DNA of 20,271 bases from Anaerolineales bacterium (GCA_016928525.1 JAFGKO010000221.1:1-20271); one strand, 5' to 3'. Shown: positions 7,968 through 16,877, counted from the first letter of the stretch. Notes: generated by a model not told the origin, from the letters alone. A program made the numbers and translations.

Positions 7968-8972
7968 TCACCTTTTCAATTCTACAACCTTGCCCGTTTT
8001 TGCGCTCTCATAGGATGCATCGACAACTTTCATATTCACCAATCCTTCCGCCCCGCCAGGGACAGGCATTCTGTCCGTTTTAATGCACTCAATAAAATAA
8101 GCCATCTGGGCGTTATACATGGACTGTGGGCAATGCTCGGTACGAGGGAATTCAAAACCCGCATCGATCACATCCAGTTTTTCTTCTTTCATGTTGGGCA
8201 GTTCTAACCTGGTCGGGAATAGTTGACCGAAACCCTGCGTGCCGTACAATTGTGTGGCTGCTTCTGGTCCGTCCGAGTGTGGCTGCCACCAACCGGATTC
8301 GATGTAAGATGTCGCTCCGTTATCCCAACTAACAATAATTAGGCCGGTGTCATCTACATCGAAATCTGTGTAGTAGGTGCCAATCTTGGCGTATACCGAA
8401 ACGGGCTGCGGGTCACCAAGCAGAAACCTGGCCGTATCCAGCGCATGAATGCCCATGTCTGCCAACGCGCCTCCGCCTGCCAGTACTTTTTGTGTAAACC
8501 AACCCGAGGGTCCCCAGTGGGTATGCACGCCGTAGCCTTTCGTGCGGATGATTTTGCCCAACTTGTCGGATTGCTCCTTGAGCCAGAGCACATCCTTGTC
8601 AAAGCGCCAGCAGTGCGCCACCATCAGCGTCGCCCCAGATTTCTGACTGGCGGCGATCATCGTCTCAGCTTCAGCAGCATTCATCGCCATCGGCTTTTCG
8701 ACCATCACATGTACGCCCCGCTCCAGCGCCGCAATCGCCTGTGGAGCATGTAAAAAGTTCGGTGTACAAATCACCAACGCATCCACACTGACATCGTCCA
8801 GTAACTGCTCTACCGATGTATAACAGCACTTCACGCCGAACTTCCCTGCAAAGGTCTTCGACTTGTCCGAGAACTTCTCGACCACGGCGGCAAGTTCCAC
8901 ATCGGGCTGGCTCAATGCCGCTTGGGCATGGATGTTGGCGATATAGCCTGCACCACTAAACACAATTTTCAT
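7968..8972 (-). CDS. Gfo/Idh/MocA-family NAD(P)-dependent oxidoreductase
   Basis: 334 residues. It has an N-terminal Rossmann fold with GAGYIA (7-12), the family EKP motif (VEKPMAMNAAEAE, roughly residues 91-103) whose Lys is in the active site, and a C-terminal alpha/beta domain with GGGALADMGIHALD, which contains the conserved Asp/His pair. Members oxidise or reduce hydroxyl groups of free or glycosylated sugars and inositols, and some cleave glycosides through a keto intermediate. The start overlaps the ProX-like gene stop by 4 nt (ATGA). In this operon a 3-keto-glycoside or sugar-epimer step is plausible, but the exact substrate cannot be read from the sequence. Confidence 0.88.
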   Translation of the reverse strand: MKIVFSGAGYIANIHAQAALSQPDVELAAVVEKFSDKSKTFAGKFGVKCCYTSVEQLLDDVSVDALVICTPNFLHAPQAIAALERGVHVMVEKPMAMNAAEAETMIAASQKSGATLMVAHCWRFDKDVLWLKEQSDKLGKIIRTKGYGVHTHWGPSGWFTQKVLAGGGALADMGIHALDTARFLLGDPQPVSVYAKIGTYYTDFDVDDTGLIIVSWDNGATSYIESGWWQPHSDGPEAATQLYGTQGFGQLFPTRLELPNMKEEKLDVIDAGFEFPRTEHCPQSMYNAQMAYFIECIKTDRMPVPGGAEGLVNMKVVDASYESAKTGKVVELKR

Positions 8973-9478
8973 ATCTGCTCTCCCGCCTCCCTGCTAAAAA
9001 AGTGCGGCACATACCCGGTCACCGCAAAGAAACGCTCCAACTGCGCCTTTGACAGTACCAGCGTGGCCGTATTGACCAGCGGGTGACACAGGAATTGGTC
9101 CTCGCCCCAAACCTCCTCATCGATCCACAACTTTATCTTATGTTCCGTATCGTTTACCAGCCCCATCATCGTCACTGAGCCGTGGCCTACGCCAAGCAGG
9201 CGCATTAGGTCAGTTTCCGAGCCGAAGCGCAAGTGTGAGACACCCAGTTGCGCCTTCAAATCGTCCAGCCGGACGGTTTTTTCGCAATCCGTCACCACCA
9301 AAAAGTAATGCCGCTTCTTCTTGTCGCATAGGAACAAGTTTTTGGTGCTTACAGCAGGCATATCTGGACGATGCAACGCTGCCTCCGCGCAGGTAAACAC
9401 AGCGGGATGTTCGATGCGCTGATAGGTGAAGCGATTGGTATCCAGAAAATCGAGAAATTCCTGTTCTGATACGATCAT
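8969..9478 (-). CDS. Prolyl-tRNA editing protein ProX/YbaK-like (aminoacyl-tRNA deacylase)
   Basis: 169 residues with a single YbaK/EbsC/ProX-type editing domain. Visible family marks are EHPAVFTCAEA near the N-terminus, TKNLFLCDKKKRHYFLVV with the conserved Lys that positions the substrate, LRFGSETDL, and LGVGHGSVTMMGLVND with the GSVT loop. These proteins hydrolyse mischarged Ala- or Cys-tRNAPro in trans in the cytoplasm. The gene is out of keeping with its sugar-metabolism neighbours, but it is firmly inside the operon. It overlaps the next gene by 4 nt, and its ATG lies 1 nt after a 16-codon mini-ORF. The length matches stand-alone ProX (about 165-170 residues). Confidence 0.87.
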   Translation of the reverse strand: MIVSEQEFLDFLDTNRFTYQRIEHPAVFTCAEAALHRPDMPAVSTKNLFLCDKKKRHYFLVVTDCEKTVRLDDLKAQLGVSHLRFGSETDLMRLLGVGHGSVTMMGLVNDTEHKIKLWIDEEVWGEDQFLCHPLVNTATLVLSKAQLERFFAVTGYVPHFFSREAGEQI

Positions 9479-9531
9479 GTTATTTGAGCTTCATCAGGTA
9501 GGTGATGGGCAGGTTCCAGATTTTATCCATG

Positions 9532-10431
9532 CTAATTATCCATGGCCAGCGCAATCGCTCCCAGCACGCCCGAGCGGTTGCCCAAAGCGGGAGGAACAAT
9601 GTAATCTTCGATATTGTCGGTAAGCAATTCATGATTCAGATAGTTATTGAGAAGCTGAAGTACTTTCCGCCTTGTTTTTTCCAACAAGAATCCTTTCTGC
9701 ATGACACCACCACTGATTACGATCTTCTTGGGAGCAAAAGTGAAAATGTAGTTTGCAAGCGCAAATGCAAGGTAACCTGCCTCGAGCTCCCAGAATGGGT
9801 CACCGTTTGCAATGATTTCTGCGCGTTTCCCCATGCGTGCCTGGATGGCCGGGCCGGAAGCCAACCCTTCGAAACAATCGCCGTGGTAGGGACAGGCTTC
9901 TCGAAAGGGATCCAGTTCCAGGTCATGCGGGATGCGGATGTGTCCCATTTCGAGGCTGACGAGACCGCGAAATGGTTTGCCTCCCACGATGAATCCGCCC
10001 CCAATCCCCGTTCCAATCGTGAGATAAAGCGATGGATCGAGTCCTTTGCTGGCGCCCCATTTGAATTCGCCCATGGCTGCTGCGGCGACGTCCATATCCA
10101 TTGCAATAGGGACTTTCAACTGTTCACGCAACATGCCAAGGATGTTCGTGTTTGCCCAGCCGGGCTTGGGCGTGGTTGTAATGAAGCCGTAAGTGGGTGA
10201 ATTGGGGTCAATATCAACAGGGCCAAAGGAGCCAAGGCCGATGCCATGCAGTTGTCTTAGATATGGGGCACAGAAATCGCATACCCGCTGGATGGTTTCT
10301 GCGGGCGTAGTGGTCGGAAAGCGAATCTCGTCCACGATAGTTTCGGGGTCGCTACCCACCGCGCAGACAAATTTCGTCCCGCCGCCTTCGATACCGCCGT
10401 ATAACAACGCCTCGTTTGTTTGAGAAGGCAT
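9532..10431 (-). CDS. ROK-family sugar kinase (fructokinase/mannokinase type)
   Basis: 299 residues. The N-terminal phosphate loop is YGGIEGGGTKFVCAVG (11-26). The ROK zinc motif is complete: H164 in EMGHI, then C180, H183 and C186 in CPYHGDC, followed by GLASGPAIQ (189-197). The first residues and the CPYHGDC form match Bacillus-type fructokinases (YdhR/GmuE) more than glucokinases. The catalytic segment reads MDMDVAAAAMGE (111-122), where the common form is DVNAAALGE: the Asp is kept (D114) but the usual Asn is Ala. It should phosphorylate a hexose released by the GH1 enzyme encoded immediately upstream (gap 28 nt). The ribosome site is AAAGGAT before the ATG. Confidence 0.87.
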   Translation of the reverse strand: MPSQTNEALLYGGIEGGGTKFVCAVGSDPETIVDEIRFPTTTPAETIQRVCDFCAPYLRQLHGIGLGSFGPVDIDPNSPTYGFITTTPKPGWANTNILGMLREQLKVPIAMDMDVAAAAMGEFKWGASKGLDPSLYLTIGTGIGGGFIVGGKPFRGLVSLEMGHIRIPHDLELDPFREACPYHGDCFEGLASGPAIQARMGKRAEIIANGDPFWELEAGYLAFALANYIFTFAPKKIVISGGVMQKGFLLEKTRRKVLQLLNNYLNHELLTDNIEDYIVPPALGNRSGVLGAIALAMDN

Positions 10432-10459
10432 ACTTTCTGTATCCTTTCAGTGCTCAGAA

Positions 10460-11785
<1,326 letters not shown>

Positions 11786-12922
11786 TTATTCCTTTAAGCC
11801 GGTCAGTTTGATGCCCTGGATGAAGGTTTTCTGGGCAAAGAAGAAAGCGATCACGATCGGAACAGTGAAGACGGTCGCGGCTGCCATCAATTGGTTCCAG
11901 ACCATGGTGCGTTGACTCTGGAAATCCTGCAAGCCAAGCGCCATAGTGAAGTTTTTCGGGCTGGTCAGGAAGAGCAACGGACCAGTGAAATCATTCCAGG
12001 CCCACAGGAAGGTAAAGACGGTGACTGTGGCAAGTACGGGCACGGACAGGGGGAGTACGATGCGGGTGAAGATCTGCCATTCGGATGCCCCGTCAACGCG
12101 AGCTGCATCGCACATCTCTTCGGGGATGGTACGGAAGAACTGTCGTAGCAGGAACACGTCATAGGCGTTGGCAAAGAAAGTAGGGATGATGAGCGGCAGG
12201 AAGGTGTTGCCCCAGCCGAGAAAGTCGTTGAAGAACAGGTAAATTGGGATCATGGTGACCTGGAACGGCAGCATCATAGTCGCCAGGATGATGACAAACA
12301 GGATATCGCGGCCTGGGAATTTTAAGCGTGCAAAAGCGTAAGCAACCGGCGTGTTGGAAAGGAGCGTGCCAACGATCGAGAAAAAGGCGATGACCAGGCT
12401 GTTCTTAAAATAGACCCAGAAGCTGGCCCCGATGCCCGGCCGGCTACCCCGTTCCATAGCATCTGGAAAATTTTGCCAGTTGAATCTGACTTCCATGATA
12501 GGTTCAGCGATTTTGATTGTGCCCTGTTGGATTTCATATTCCATTGGTTGACCGGGATTTGCCGGGTCGATAAACGTACCGACTCCCTCCACGATTTTGA
12601 CAGCTGCTAACTGCTTCACGCCACTCTCTGTCTGGACATTATAGAGTGGGAGTTGCTCGCCATTTACATCTACACGGACATTATCATACGGTAACCAACG
12701 CGGTGGCGTGTGGAACACATCCTGGTTGGATTTAAAGGCTGTTAACAACATCCACAAGAACGGGATCAGGAAAAATAGTCCAATAAAGTTGATGAGAGCA
12801 TGGCTGAATAGAGACTTGAAAAAAATTCTAACTTTGCGAGCCCGCAAACGTTTGCGGTATTCTTCGTCAGTTCCAGGGGAAACTTGAAGGCCAGGATAGG
12901 GGGTAGGATAATTTGTTGCCAT
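11786..12922 (-). CDS. ABC sugar permease, MalG/UgpE type (CUT1), with an extra extracytoplasmic insertion
   Basis: 378 residues, about 90-100 longer than typical MalG-type CUT1 permeases. A first membrane helix (about residues 43-62) is followed by a hydrophilic, beta-rich stretch (about 80-145) before the usual NWxNF element and the five-helix core. The EAA loop that docks the ATPase is EEMCDAARVDGASEWQIF. The C-terminus ends in the usual QGIKLTGLKE form. It pairs with the other permease and the lipoprotein to import an oligosaccharide. It begins 4 nt after the preceding permease stop with only a weak ribosome site, consistent with coupling. The insertion faces outward and could contact the binding protein. 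Confidence 0.9.
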   Translation of the reverse strand: MATNYPTPYPGLQVSPGTDEEYRKRLRARKVRIFFKSLFSHALINFIGLFFLIPFLWMLLTAFKSNQDVFHTPPRWLPYDNVRVDVNGEQLPLYNVQTESGVKQLAAVKIVEGVGTFIDPANPGQPMEYEIQQGTIKIAEPIMEVRFNWQNFPDAMERGSRPGIGASFWVYFKNSLVIAFFSIVGTLLSNTPVAYAFARLKFPGRDILFVIILATMMLPFQVTMIPIYLFFNDFLGWGNTFLPLIIPTFFANAYDVFLLRQFFRTIPEEMCDAARVDGASEWQIFTRIVLPLSVPVLATVTVFTFLWAWNDFTGPLLFLTSPKNFTMALGLQDFQSQRTMVWNQLMAAATVFTVPIVIAFFFAQKTFIQGIKLTGLKE

Positions 12923-12926
12923 GCCA

Positions 12927-13871
12927 TCACCCTGCGTAATAGGTAAAGCGCTCGCTGACTTTCAGTAGAAGAAGCGTGCAGATCAAAATAACAATGAACA
13001 ACACCCAGGCCATCGCAGATGCATATCCCATTTTGAGCCACAGAAAACCATTCTGGTACAGATAGACGCTGTAAAAGAGTGTTGAATTTAATGGGTAACC
13101 AAGGCTTTGGGTGCCACGAAAAACATAAGCCTGCGCAAAGTACTGGAACATGGCGATCACGCCTGTGATCAAGTTGAAGAGAGTGATTGGTGAGATCATG
13201 GGAATCGTTACATGCCACAGACGTTGCCACCAGCTCGCTCCGTCCAGTTCGGCGGCTTCGAGCAAACTGACGGGCACATCCTGCAAGCCGGAGAGATATA
13301 TAACGATCGTGCCGCCCATGCCCCACATTCCCAACAAGATCAGCCCAGGTTTGGACCAGGTCGGATTGCTCATCCAATTTGGGCCCTGGATCCCGATATA
13401 CCCCAACACCGTATTAAGGATACCGGTTTGTGGGTTGAGTATCCAAAGCCAGAGAATGGTGCTTGCCACGGTGGGGACGATGGAAGGCAGGAAGTAGATC
13501 ACACGGTAGATGGATTGACCGCGCACTTTCAGGTTAAGCAACACAGCGCAAAAGAAAGATGTCAGTAATGTCAATGGAACGCCGATGGCAACCATATAGA
13601 GCGTGTTGGAAAGCGACTTCCAGAAATTATCGTCTGTTAACAGATTGGCATAATTCTGCAACCCAATCCATTCATTTGGCTGCCTGGGATGATAAATGGT
13701 GAAGCTATAAAAGAACGAAGCCACCATCGGATAAAGAGTGAAAACCAGGAAACCGATTGTCCAGGGGAGCAGGAACAGCATCCCGGTCCTGAAATTGACG
13801 CGGTCGCGATGACCCCATTTCGGCAACCGGGGAGGCCAGGTCCATTTTCTCTTGATGTGAAGTTCTTGCAT
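12927..13871 (-). CDS. ABC sugar permease, MalF/UgpA type (CUT1)
   Basis: 314 residues with about six membrane helices. The N-terminus carries the usual basic cytoplasmic leader, then LLPWTIGFLVFTLYPMVASF as first helix and the family element GLQNYANLL. The EAA loop is VSLLEAAELDGASWWQRLWHVTIP, seen near residues 212-236. It forms the heterodimer with the MalG-type permease. No ATPase gene is present in the operon, which is common for CUT1 systems sharing an MsiK/UgpC-type ATPase encoded elsewhere. The start has a good AAGGAG ribosome site 74 nt after the binding-protein stop, across a terminator-like hairpin. Confidence 0.92.
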   Translation of the reverse strand: MQELHIKRKWTWPPRLPKWGHRDRVNFRTGMLFLLPWTIGFLVFTLYPMVASFFYSFTIYHPRQPNEWIGLQNYANLLTDDNFWKSLSNTLYMVAIGVPLTLLTSFFCAVLLNLKVRGQSIYRVIYFLPSIVPTVASTILWLWILNPQTGILNTVLGYIGIQGPNWMSNPTWSKPGLILLGMWGMGGTIVIYLSGLQDVPVSLLEAAELDGASWWQRLWHVTIPMISPITLFNLITGVIAMFQYFAQAYVFRGTQSLGYPLNSTLFYSVYLYQNGFLWLKMGYASAMAWVLFIVILICTLLLLKVSERFTYYAG

Positions 13872-13903
13872 GACTTCTCCTTCCTGCTTAAGAGAGTAGA
13901 GAA

Positions 13904-13931
13904 AAGAGGGCGGCGTTGCTACCGCCCTCTT
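13904..13931 (-). terminator. Intrinsic terminator or attenuator between binding protein and permeases
   Basis: A perfect 10-bp GC-rich stem (13904-13913 with 13922-13931, 8-nt loop). On the minus strand it is followed by a T-rich tail (TTTTCTC, counting the last stem bases). It sits 15 nt after the binding-protein stop and 33 nt before the permease start. Such hairpins usually cut read-through so that binding protein exceeds permease, and they also protect the upstream mRNA 3' end. Confidence 0.75.
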
Positions 13932-13945
13932 GGGTTATTACTTCG

Positions 13946-15247
13946 CTACTTGAGAGCCTCTTGCAATTTTGGTTCAAACTCTGCCTGGAGTTCATCCAAC
14001 AGTGGTTTCGGATCAGCGCCAGTATGTACGACTTGCTCGTAAACTAAGCTATAGGCGTCATTGAGTTCCAATGAGATTGGAGTGGTGATGATATAGGTTG
14101 CGTTCGGGCTGGACATCAGGTCTGTGAAGACCTTGAACTTGGGATTCTCCGTGAAACACGGGTCCTTAGCAGCGGTTTTGCTGGTAGGTAGGTTGGCGTT
14201 GAAGCAGAACTCCTCGGCCACAATTTCCGGCGACATCATCCAGGCCAACAGTTTGGCAGAAGCATCTTTATTCTTTGCACCGGCCGGGATGACAGCAACT
14301 GTACCCTGAACAACAGCTGTGTTTGCCTGTTCCGGATGGTCGGCCGGGGGCGGGAAGGGCGCCACACCATAGCTGGCTTCAGGCTTGAATGCGCTGATAA
14401 AGTTCGGACCGGTCATCCATTCACCGTCCACGTACATGGCCATCTTGCCAGTATAGAAGGGATAGTCAGCTGACATATACGCGTCAGCCCAACCGGATGA
14501 CAACGCCAGAACTTCATCTGCACCGTACTTGGTGTAGAACTGCTGCTGCCAGAGCAGGGAATCGATCATGGGCTGGCTGTTGACAGTTAGTTGGGTGCCG
14601 TCTTCGCTGTACCAGAAACCACCGAACATACGAACGTAAAGATCGCTATGATCCCAACCCTGATCCGGCAGGAAACCAACTTGCGTAAGCTTGCCATCTG
14701 CGTCGCGCAGTGTCATTTTGTCGGCAAATTCGGCTAGATCTTCCATTGTTTTGGGCGGAGTTTCGGGATCCAGCCCGGCAGCCTCGAACATATCCTTGTT
14801 CCAGAACAGGGCATACATGTCTGTTCCCCATGGCAAGCATAGGATTTGATCGCCAGATTTGCATTGCTCCAGTGGCGCTTCGAAGAAGTCATTCAGGTCG
14901 ATGCCGCCGGTTTTGATAATGTCCGACAGTTCTGTCACCAATCCTTCCTTAGCATAGGATTTGACCAGATCGCCGCCGGAGAGCACCAAGACGTCGGGTG
15001 GTTCTGAGCCCGTCAGCGAAGGAAGGATTTTGTCTTCCTCAAGCGGCGCAGTGACCTCAACCTTTATGCCCGATTCAGCGGTGTATTTATCGAACAGTTC
15101 CTGGATCTGCTGTGGGTTGTCGCCCCACTGGATCCACACGCGTAGCAGTTCTGGCTCTTTGGCGGCTGGCTGTCCGCCACCACAGGCAGCCAACAGCATC
15201 GAAGCCAGGACAAAAATAGAAATCAGGATGTAAAGTTTTTTGTGCAT
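13946..15247 (-). CDS. ABC sugar-binding lipoprotein (CUT1 extracellular solute-binding protein)
   Basis: 433 residues from the ATG at 15247, chosen because of a strong GGAGGAG ribosome site directly before it; an upstream in-frame start at 15271 has none. The N-terminus is a lipoprotein signal: KK, a hydrophobic core, and the lipobox LLAAC with C22, followed by a GGG linker. The mature part has a typical type-2 periplasmic-binding fold: LRVWIQWGDNPQQIQELFDK at the start, PDVLVLSGGDLVKSYAKEG, LPWGTDMYALFWNKDMFEAAGLD and DGEWMTG motifs. It captures an oligosaccharide outside the membrane for the two permeases. The order LacI, binding protein, permeases is standard for locally regulated CUT1 operons. 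The sugar cannot be read from the sequence; the GH1 neighbour suggests a beta-glucoside. Confidence 0.92.
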   Translation of the reverse strand: MHKKLYILISIFVLASMLLAACGGGQPAAKEPELLRVWIQWGDNPQQIQELFDKYTAESGIKVEVTAPLEEDKILPSLTGSEPPDVLVLSGGDLVKSYAKEGLVTELSDIIKTGGIDLNDFFEAPLEQCKSGDQILCLPWGTDMYALFWNKDMFEAAGLDPETPPKTMEDLAEFADKMTLRDADGKLTQVGFLPDQGWDHSDLYVRMFGGFWYSEDGTQLTVNSQPMIDSLLWQQQFYTKYGADEVLALSSGWADAYMSADYPFYTGKMAMYVDGEWMTGPNFISAFKPEASYGVAPFPPPADHPEQANTAVVQGTVAVIPAGAKNKDASAKLLAWMMSPEIVAEEFCFNANLPTSKTAAKDPCFTENPKFKVFTDLMSSPNATYIITTPISLELNDAYSLVYEQVVHTGADPKPLLDELQAEFEPKLQEALK

Positions 15248-15283
15248 GTTCTCCTCCGAAAAAAGATCCATTTGGATTTGCGT

Positions 15284-15304
15284 TTAGGATGGTTGTAAAG
15301 GCAT
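15284..15304 (-). other. Possible 6-codon leader ORF ahead of the binding-protein gene
   Basis: In the 78-nt gap between the LacI stop and the binding-protein start, the minus strand shows a near-perfect Shine-Dalgarno AAGGAGGTGA about 10 nt before an ATG that opens a 6-codon ORF (MPLQPS, then TAA). The binding protein has its own separate GGAGGAG site downstream. Either this is a translated leader peptide or a standby ribosome site. The Shine-Dalgarno strength is directly visible; translation is inferred. Confidence 0.35.
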
Positions 15305-15325
15305 TTTCCTGGTCACCTCCTTGCG

Positions 15326-16387
15326 CTAAACGAACTTGCTCTGAAGCAATCCCTGCGATTGGGCAAGTGGACAGCCACAGGATTCGCGGATGACAATCTC
15401 GGTCTGCAACAGAACAAAGGCCTCTGCCTGTTGACCGCGAATCAGGCGCACCAATTGCCGGACACCTTCCCTGCCAACCTGCTCGATCGGGGCACGGACC
15501 GTAGTCAAAGCTGGTCGCAGATAACGCGCGATGGGAAGGTCGTCAAATCCGACCACCGCTACATCTTGAGGAACGCGTTTCCCTGCATGAATTAATGCCG
15601 AAATTACCCCGGCTGCTGTGTCATCGTCACCACCGAAAACAGCATCAAATTCGACACCTTCGATCAACAATTCCTGTAGGGCTACATGGGCTTCTTCTTC
15701 ATTAAACCCACCCATTGCAACTAGCGAAGGGTCAAAAGGTATCCCGTTTGCTTGCAAGGCTTCGCGGTAGCCGCGCTCGCGCCATTCGGAATCTTCGTTG
15801 CCTTCTGGGCCGCGCAAAAAAATAATCCGGCGGCGGTTGTGGGCTTGAATGAGATGTTCCACAATCATCTGCGCGCCGGATTTGTTCTCGATGGTGACAG
15901 AAGGGATGTTCAGAGGGGAGGGGGGTGATTGATATAAAAGGACAGTGGGAAAGTTGAGCGAATACAAACGGCTGAGCTCTTTTTTGTCAATGCTTTGGGT
16001 GAAAACGATCAAACCATCGGTATTGTGTTCCCCTAGCGGGCGGTGCGGTACAGGTTTAGAAGCATGTGGGATGTGGCTGGTAGCGTGGATCAGCAGGTCG
16101 TAACCGGCGGCTTGCGCTTCCGCTTCGATGCCTCGCAGGAGCGGGGAAAAGAAAGCGCCCCCAATCTCAGGCAGAAGCAACCCTAATGTTTCCGTGCGAC
16201 GACTGGCCAGCACACGAGCTGCCGCGCGCGGAACAAAGGCCAGTTCCTTGATGGCTTCTTGAACTCGTAGTGCTGTCTCGCTTGCAACAGGTGTTGTCCC
16301 ATTGATCACGCGACTGACCGTAGCAATCGAAACCCCCGCCTTTTCGGCAACATCTGAAATTGTGGGTTGCTGTTTCTTGGAAAGCAT
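15326..16387 (-). CDS. LacI-family transcriptional repressor, local regulator of the sugar operon
   Basis: 353 residues from the ATG at 16387. An in-frame start at 16429 would lie inside the promoter and operator and is rejected. The N-terminal HTH is ISDVAEKAGVSIATVSRVI (10-28). The hinge helix region reads AAARVLASRRTETLG, then comes a periplasmic-binding-like sensor domain with PSVTIENKSGAQMIVEHL and VAVVGFDDLPIARYLRPALT. It should bind the inverted repeat 4 nt upstream of its own start and release it when a sugar or sugar phosphate is bound. As first gene of the operon it represses itself together with everything downstream. No good Shine-Dalgarno precedes the ATG, because that space is taken by the operator, so repressor synthesis may be kept low. 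Confidence 0.92.
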   Translation of the reverse strand: MLSKKQQPTISDVAEKAGVSIATVSRVINGTTPVASETALRVQEAIKELAFVPRAAARVLASRRTETLGLLLPEIGGAFFSPLLRGIEAEAQAAGYDLLIHATSHIPHASKPVPHRPLGEHNTDGLIVFTQSIDKKELSRLYSLNFPTVLLYQSPPSPLNIPSVTIENKSGAQMIVEHLIQAHNRRRIIFLRGPEGNEDSEWRERGYREALQANGIPFDPSLVAMGGFNEEEAHVALQELLIEGVEFDAVFGGDDDTAAGVISALIHAGKRVPQDVAVVGFDDLPIARYLRPALTTVRAPIEQVGREGVRQLVRLIRGQQAEAFVLLQTEIVIRESCGCPLAQSQGLLQSKFV

Positions 16388-16390
16388 TGG

Positions 16391-16419
16391 ATGTAAGCGT
16401 TTTCTGAAAGCGCTTACAT
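16391..16419. promoter_or_regulatory. LacI-family operator (paired half-sites)
   Basis: A perfect 9-bp inverted repeat, ATGTAAGCG (16391-16399) and CGCTTACAT (16411-16419), separated by 11 bp. Inside it, 16405-16418 reads TGAAAGCGCTTACA, a full match to the LacI/CcpA-type consensus TGWAARCGYTWNCA. 16392-16405 (TGTAAGCGTTTTCT) matches all but the last base. The two 14-bp sites share one base, so two repressor dimers could not easily bind in the same mode at once. The element begins right after the -10 box and ends 4 nt before the repressor ATG, so bound repressor would cover the transcription start. Confidence 0.9.
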
Positions 16420-16448
16420 AGTATAGCAAATCTAAGAGTGAGAGTCAA
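16420..16448 (-). promoter_or_regulatory. Sigma70-type promoter of the sugar operon
   Basis: On the minus strand TTGACT (16448-16443) and TATACT (16425-16420) are separated by exactly 17 nt, each one base from consensus. The predicted start is near 16413, inside the operator, giving a 5' leader of about 26 nt before the LacI ATG. This is the only promoter of this quality I see ahead of the operon, so it probably drives all fifteen genes, with internal hairpins adjusting levels. Confidence 0.85.
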
Positions 16449-16571
16449 TTACTTGTGGAAAATTTTAAGATTTTGTAAATATGAAGACATTTTCAGAACC
16501 AGATCGACTTCTTCGAGATACCTTCAGCTGATTCCGAACCGAGCCGAAATTCCAGCAGCTTCGACAGCAAC

Positions 16572-16778
16572 GTGTCTTATACTGTGTCATTGATTAAACT
16601 GAACGAAGCCCCAATGGTCACCGCCCAACTGACCGATGTGGAACATGATGCTATACAGATCGGCATGCTGGTGGAAATGGTCACCCGCAAAATGCGCAAT
16701 GAGGGTAAAAAGCGGAGGATGATTGTGTACGGGTATAAATTCCGACCTTCGCTACATCAACCCCAACCTACAGCGTAA
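16572..16778 (+). pseudogene. C-terminal fragment of a DUF35 OB-fold protein
   Basis: A 68-codon frame whose product reads as the final OB-fold half of the DUF35 family (Zn-ribbon/OB-fold acyl-CoA-binding partners of thiolase-like enzymes). It contains AQLTDVEHDAIQIGMLVEMV and ends in the typical VYGYKFRP. The N-terminal zinc-ribbon with its two CxxC pairs is missing. The frame upstream of about 16569 does not resemble the family and meets a stop at 16482. The only start is a GTG without a ribosome site. It is therefore a remnant of a gene truncated at its 5' end. No thiolase or other lipid-metabolism gene lies nearby, so the parent locus has been lost or rearranged. It abuts the sugar-operon promoter, so the deletion or insertion point lies between about 16450 and 16570. 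Confidence 0.65.
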
Positions 16779-16804
16779 GCGTATCACTACAAAGATCACC
16801 CCAA

Positions 16805-16833
16805 ACTCCCCGTGTTTTGAAAAGACGGGGAGT
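16805..16833. terminator. Bidirectional terminator-like hairpin
   Basis: A perfect 9-bp stem (16805-16813 with 16825-16833, 11-nt loop). It is followed on the plus strand by GCTTTATT and on the minus strand by TTTGGGG. It lies between the convergent ends of the DUF35 fragment (+) and the CPBP protease gene (-) and would serve both. The T-tracts are modest. Confidence 0.6.
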
Positions 16834-16877
16834 GCTTTATTCCCAAAGAGCCAAGAACCACTCTATATGAGCCTTTC

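Noticed and set aside
12766..13377. 203-codon minus-strand frame across the two permease genes
   Set aside because: Its product lacks recognisable family motifs and it overlaps two well-supported genes in another frame.
15266..15277. Short inverted repeat plus six T before the binding-protein gene as a terminator
   Set aside because: The stem is only 5 bp with a 2-nt loop, too weak to stand alone. It is mentioned only in connection with the leader ORF.
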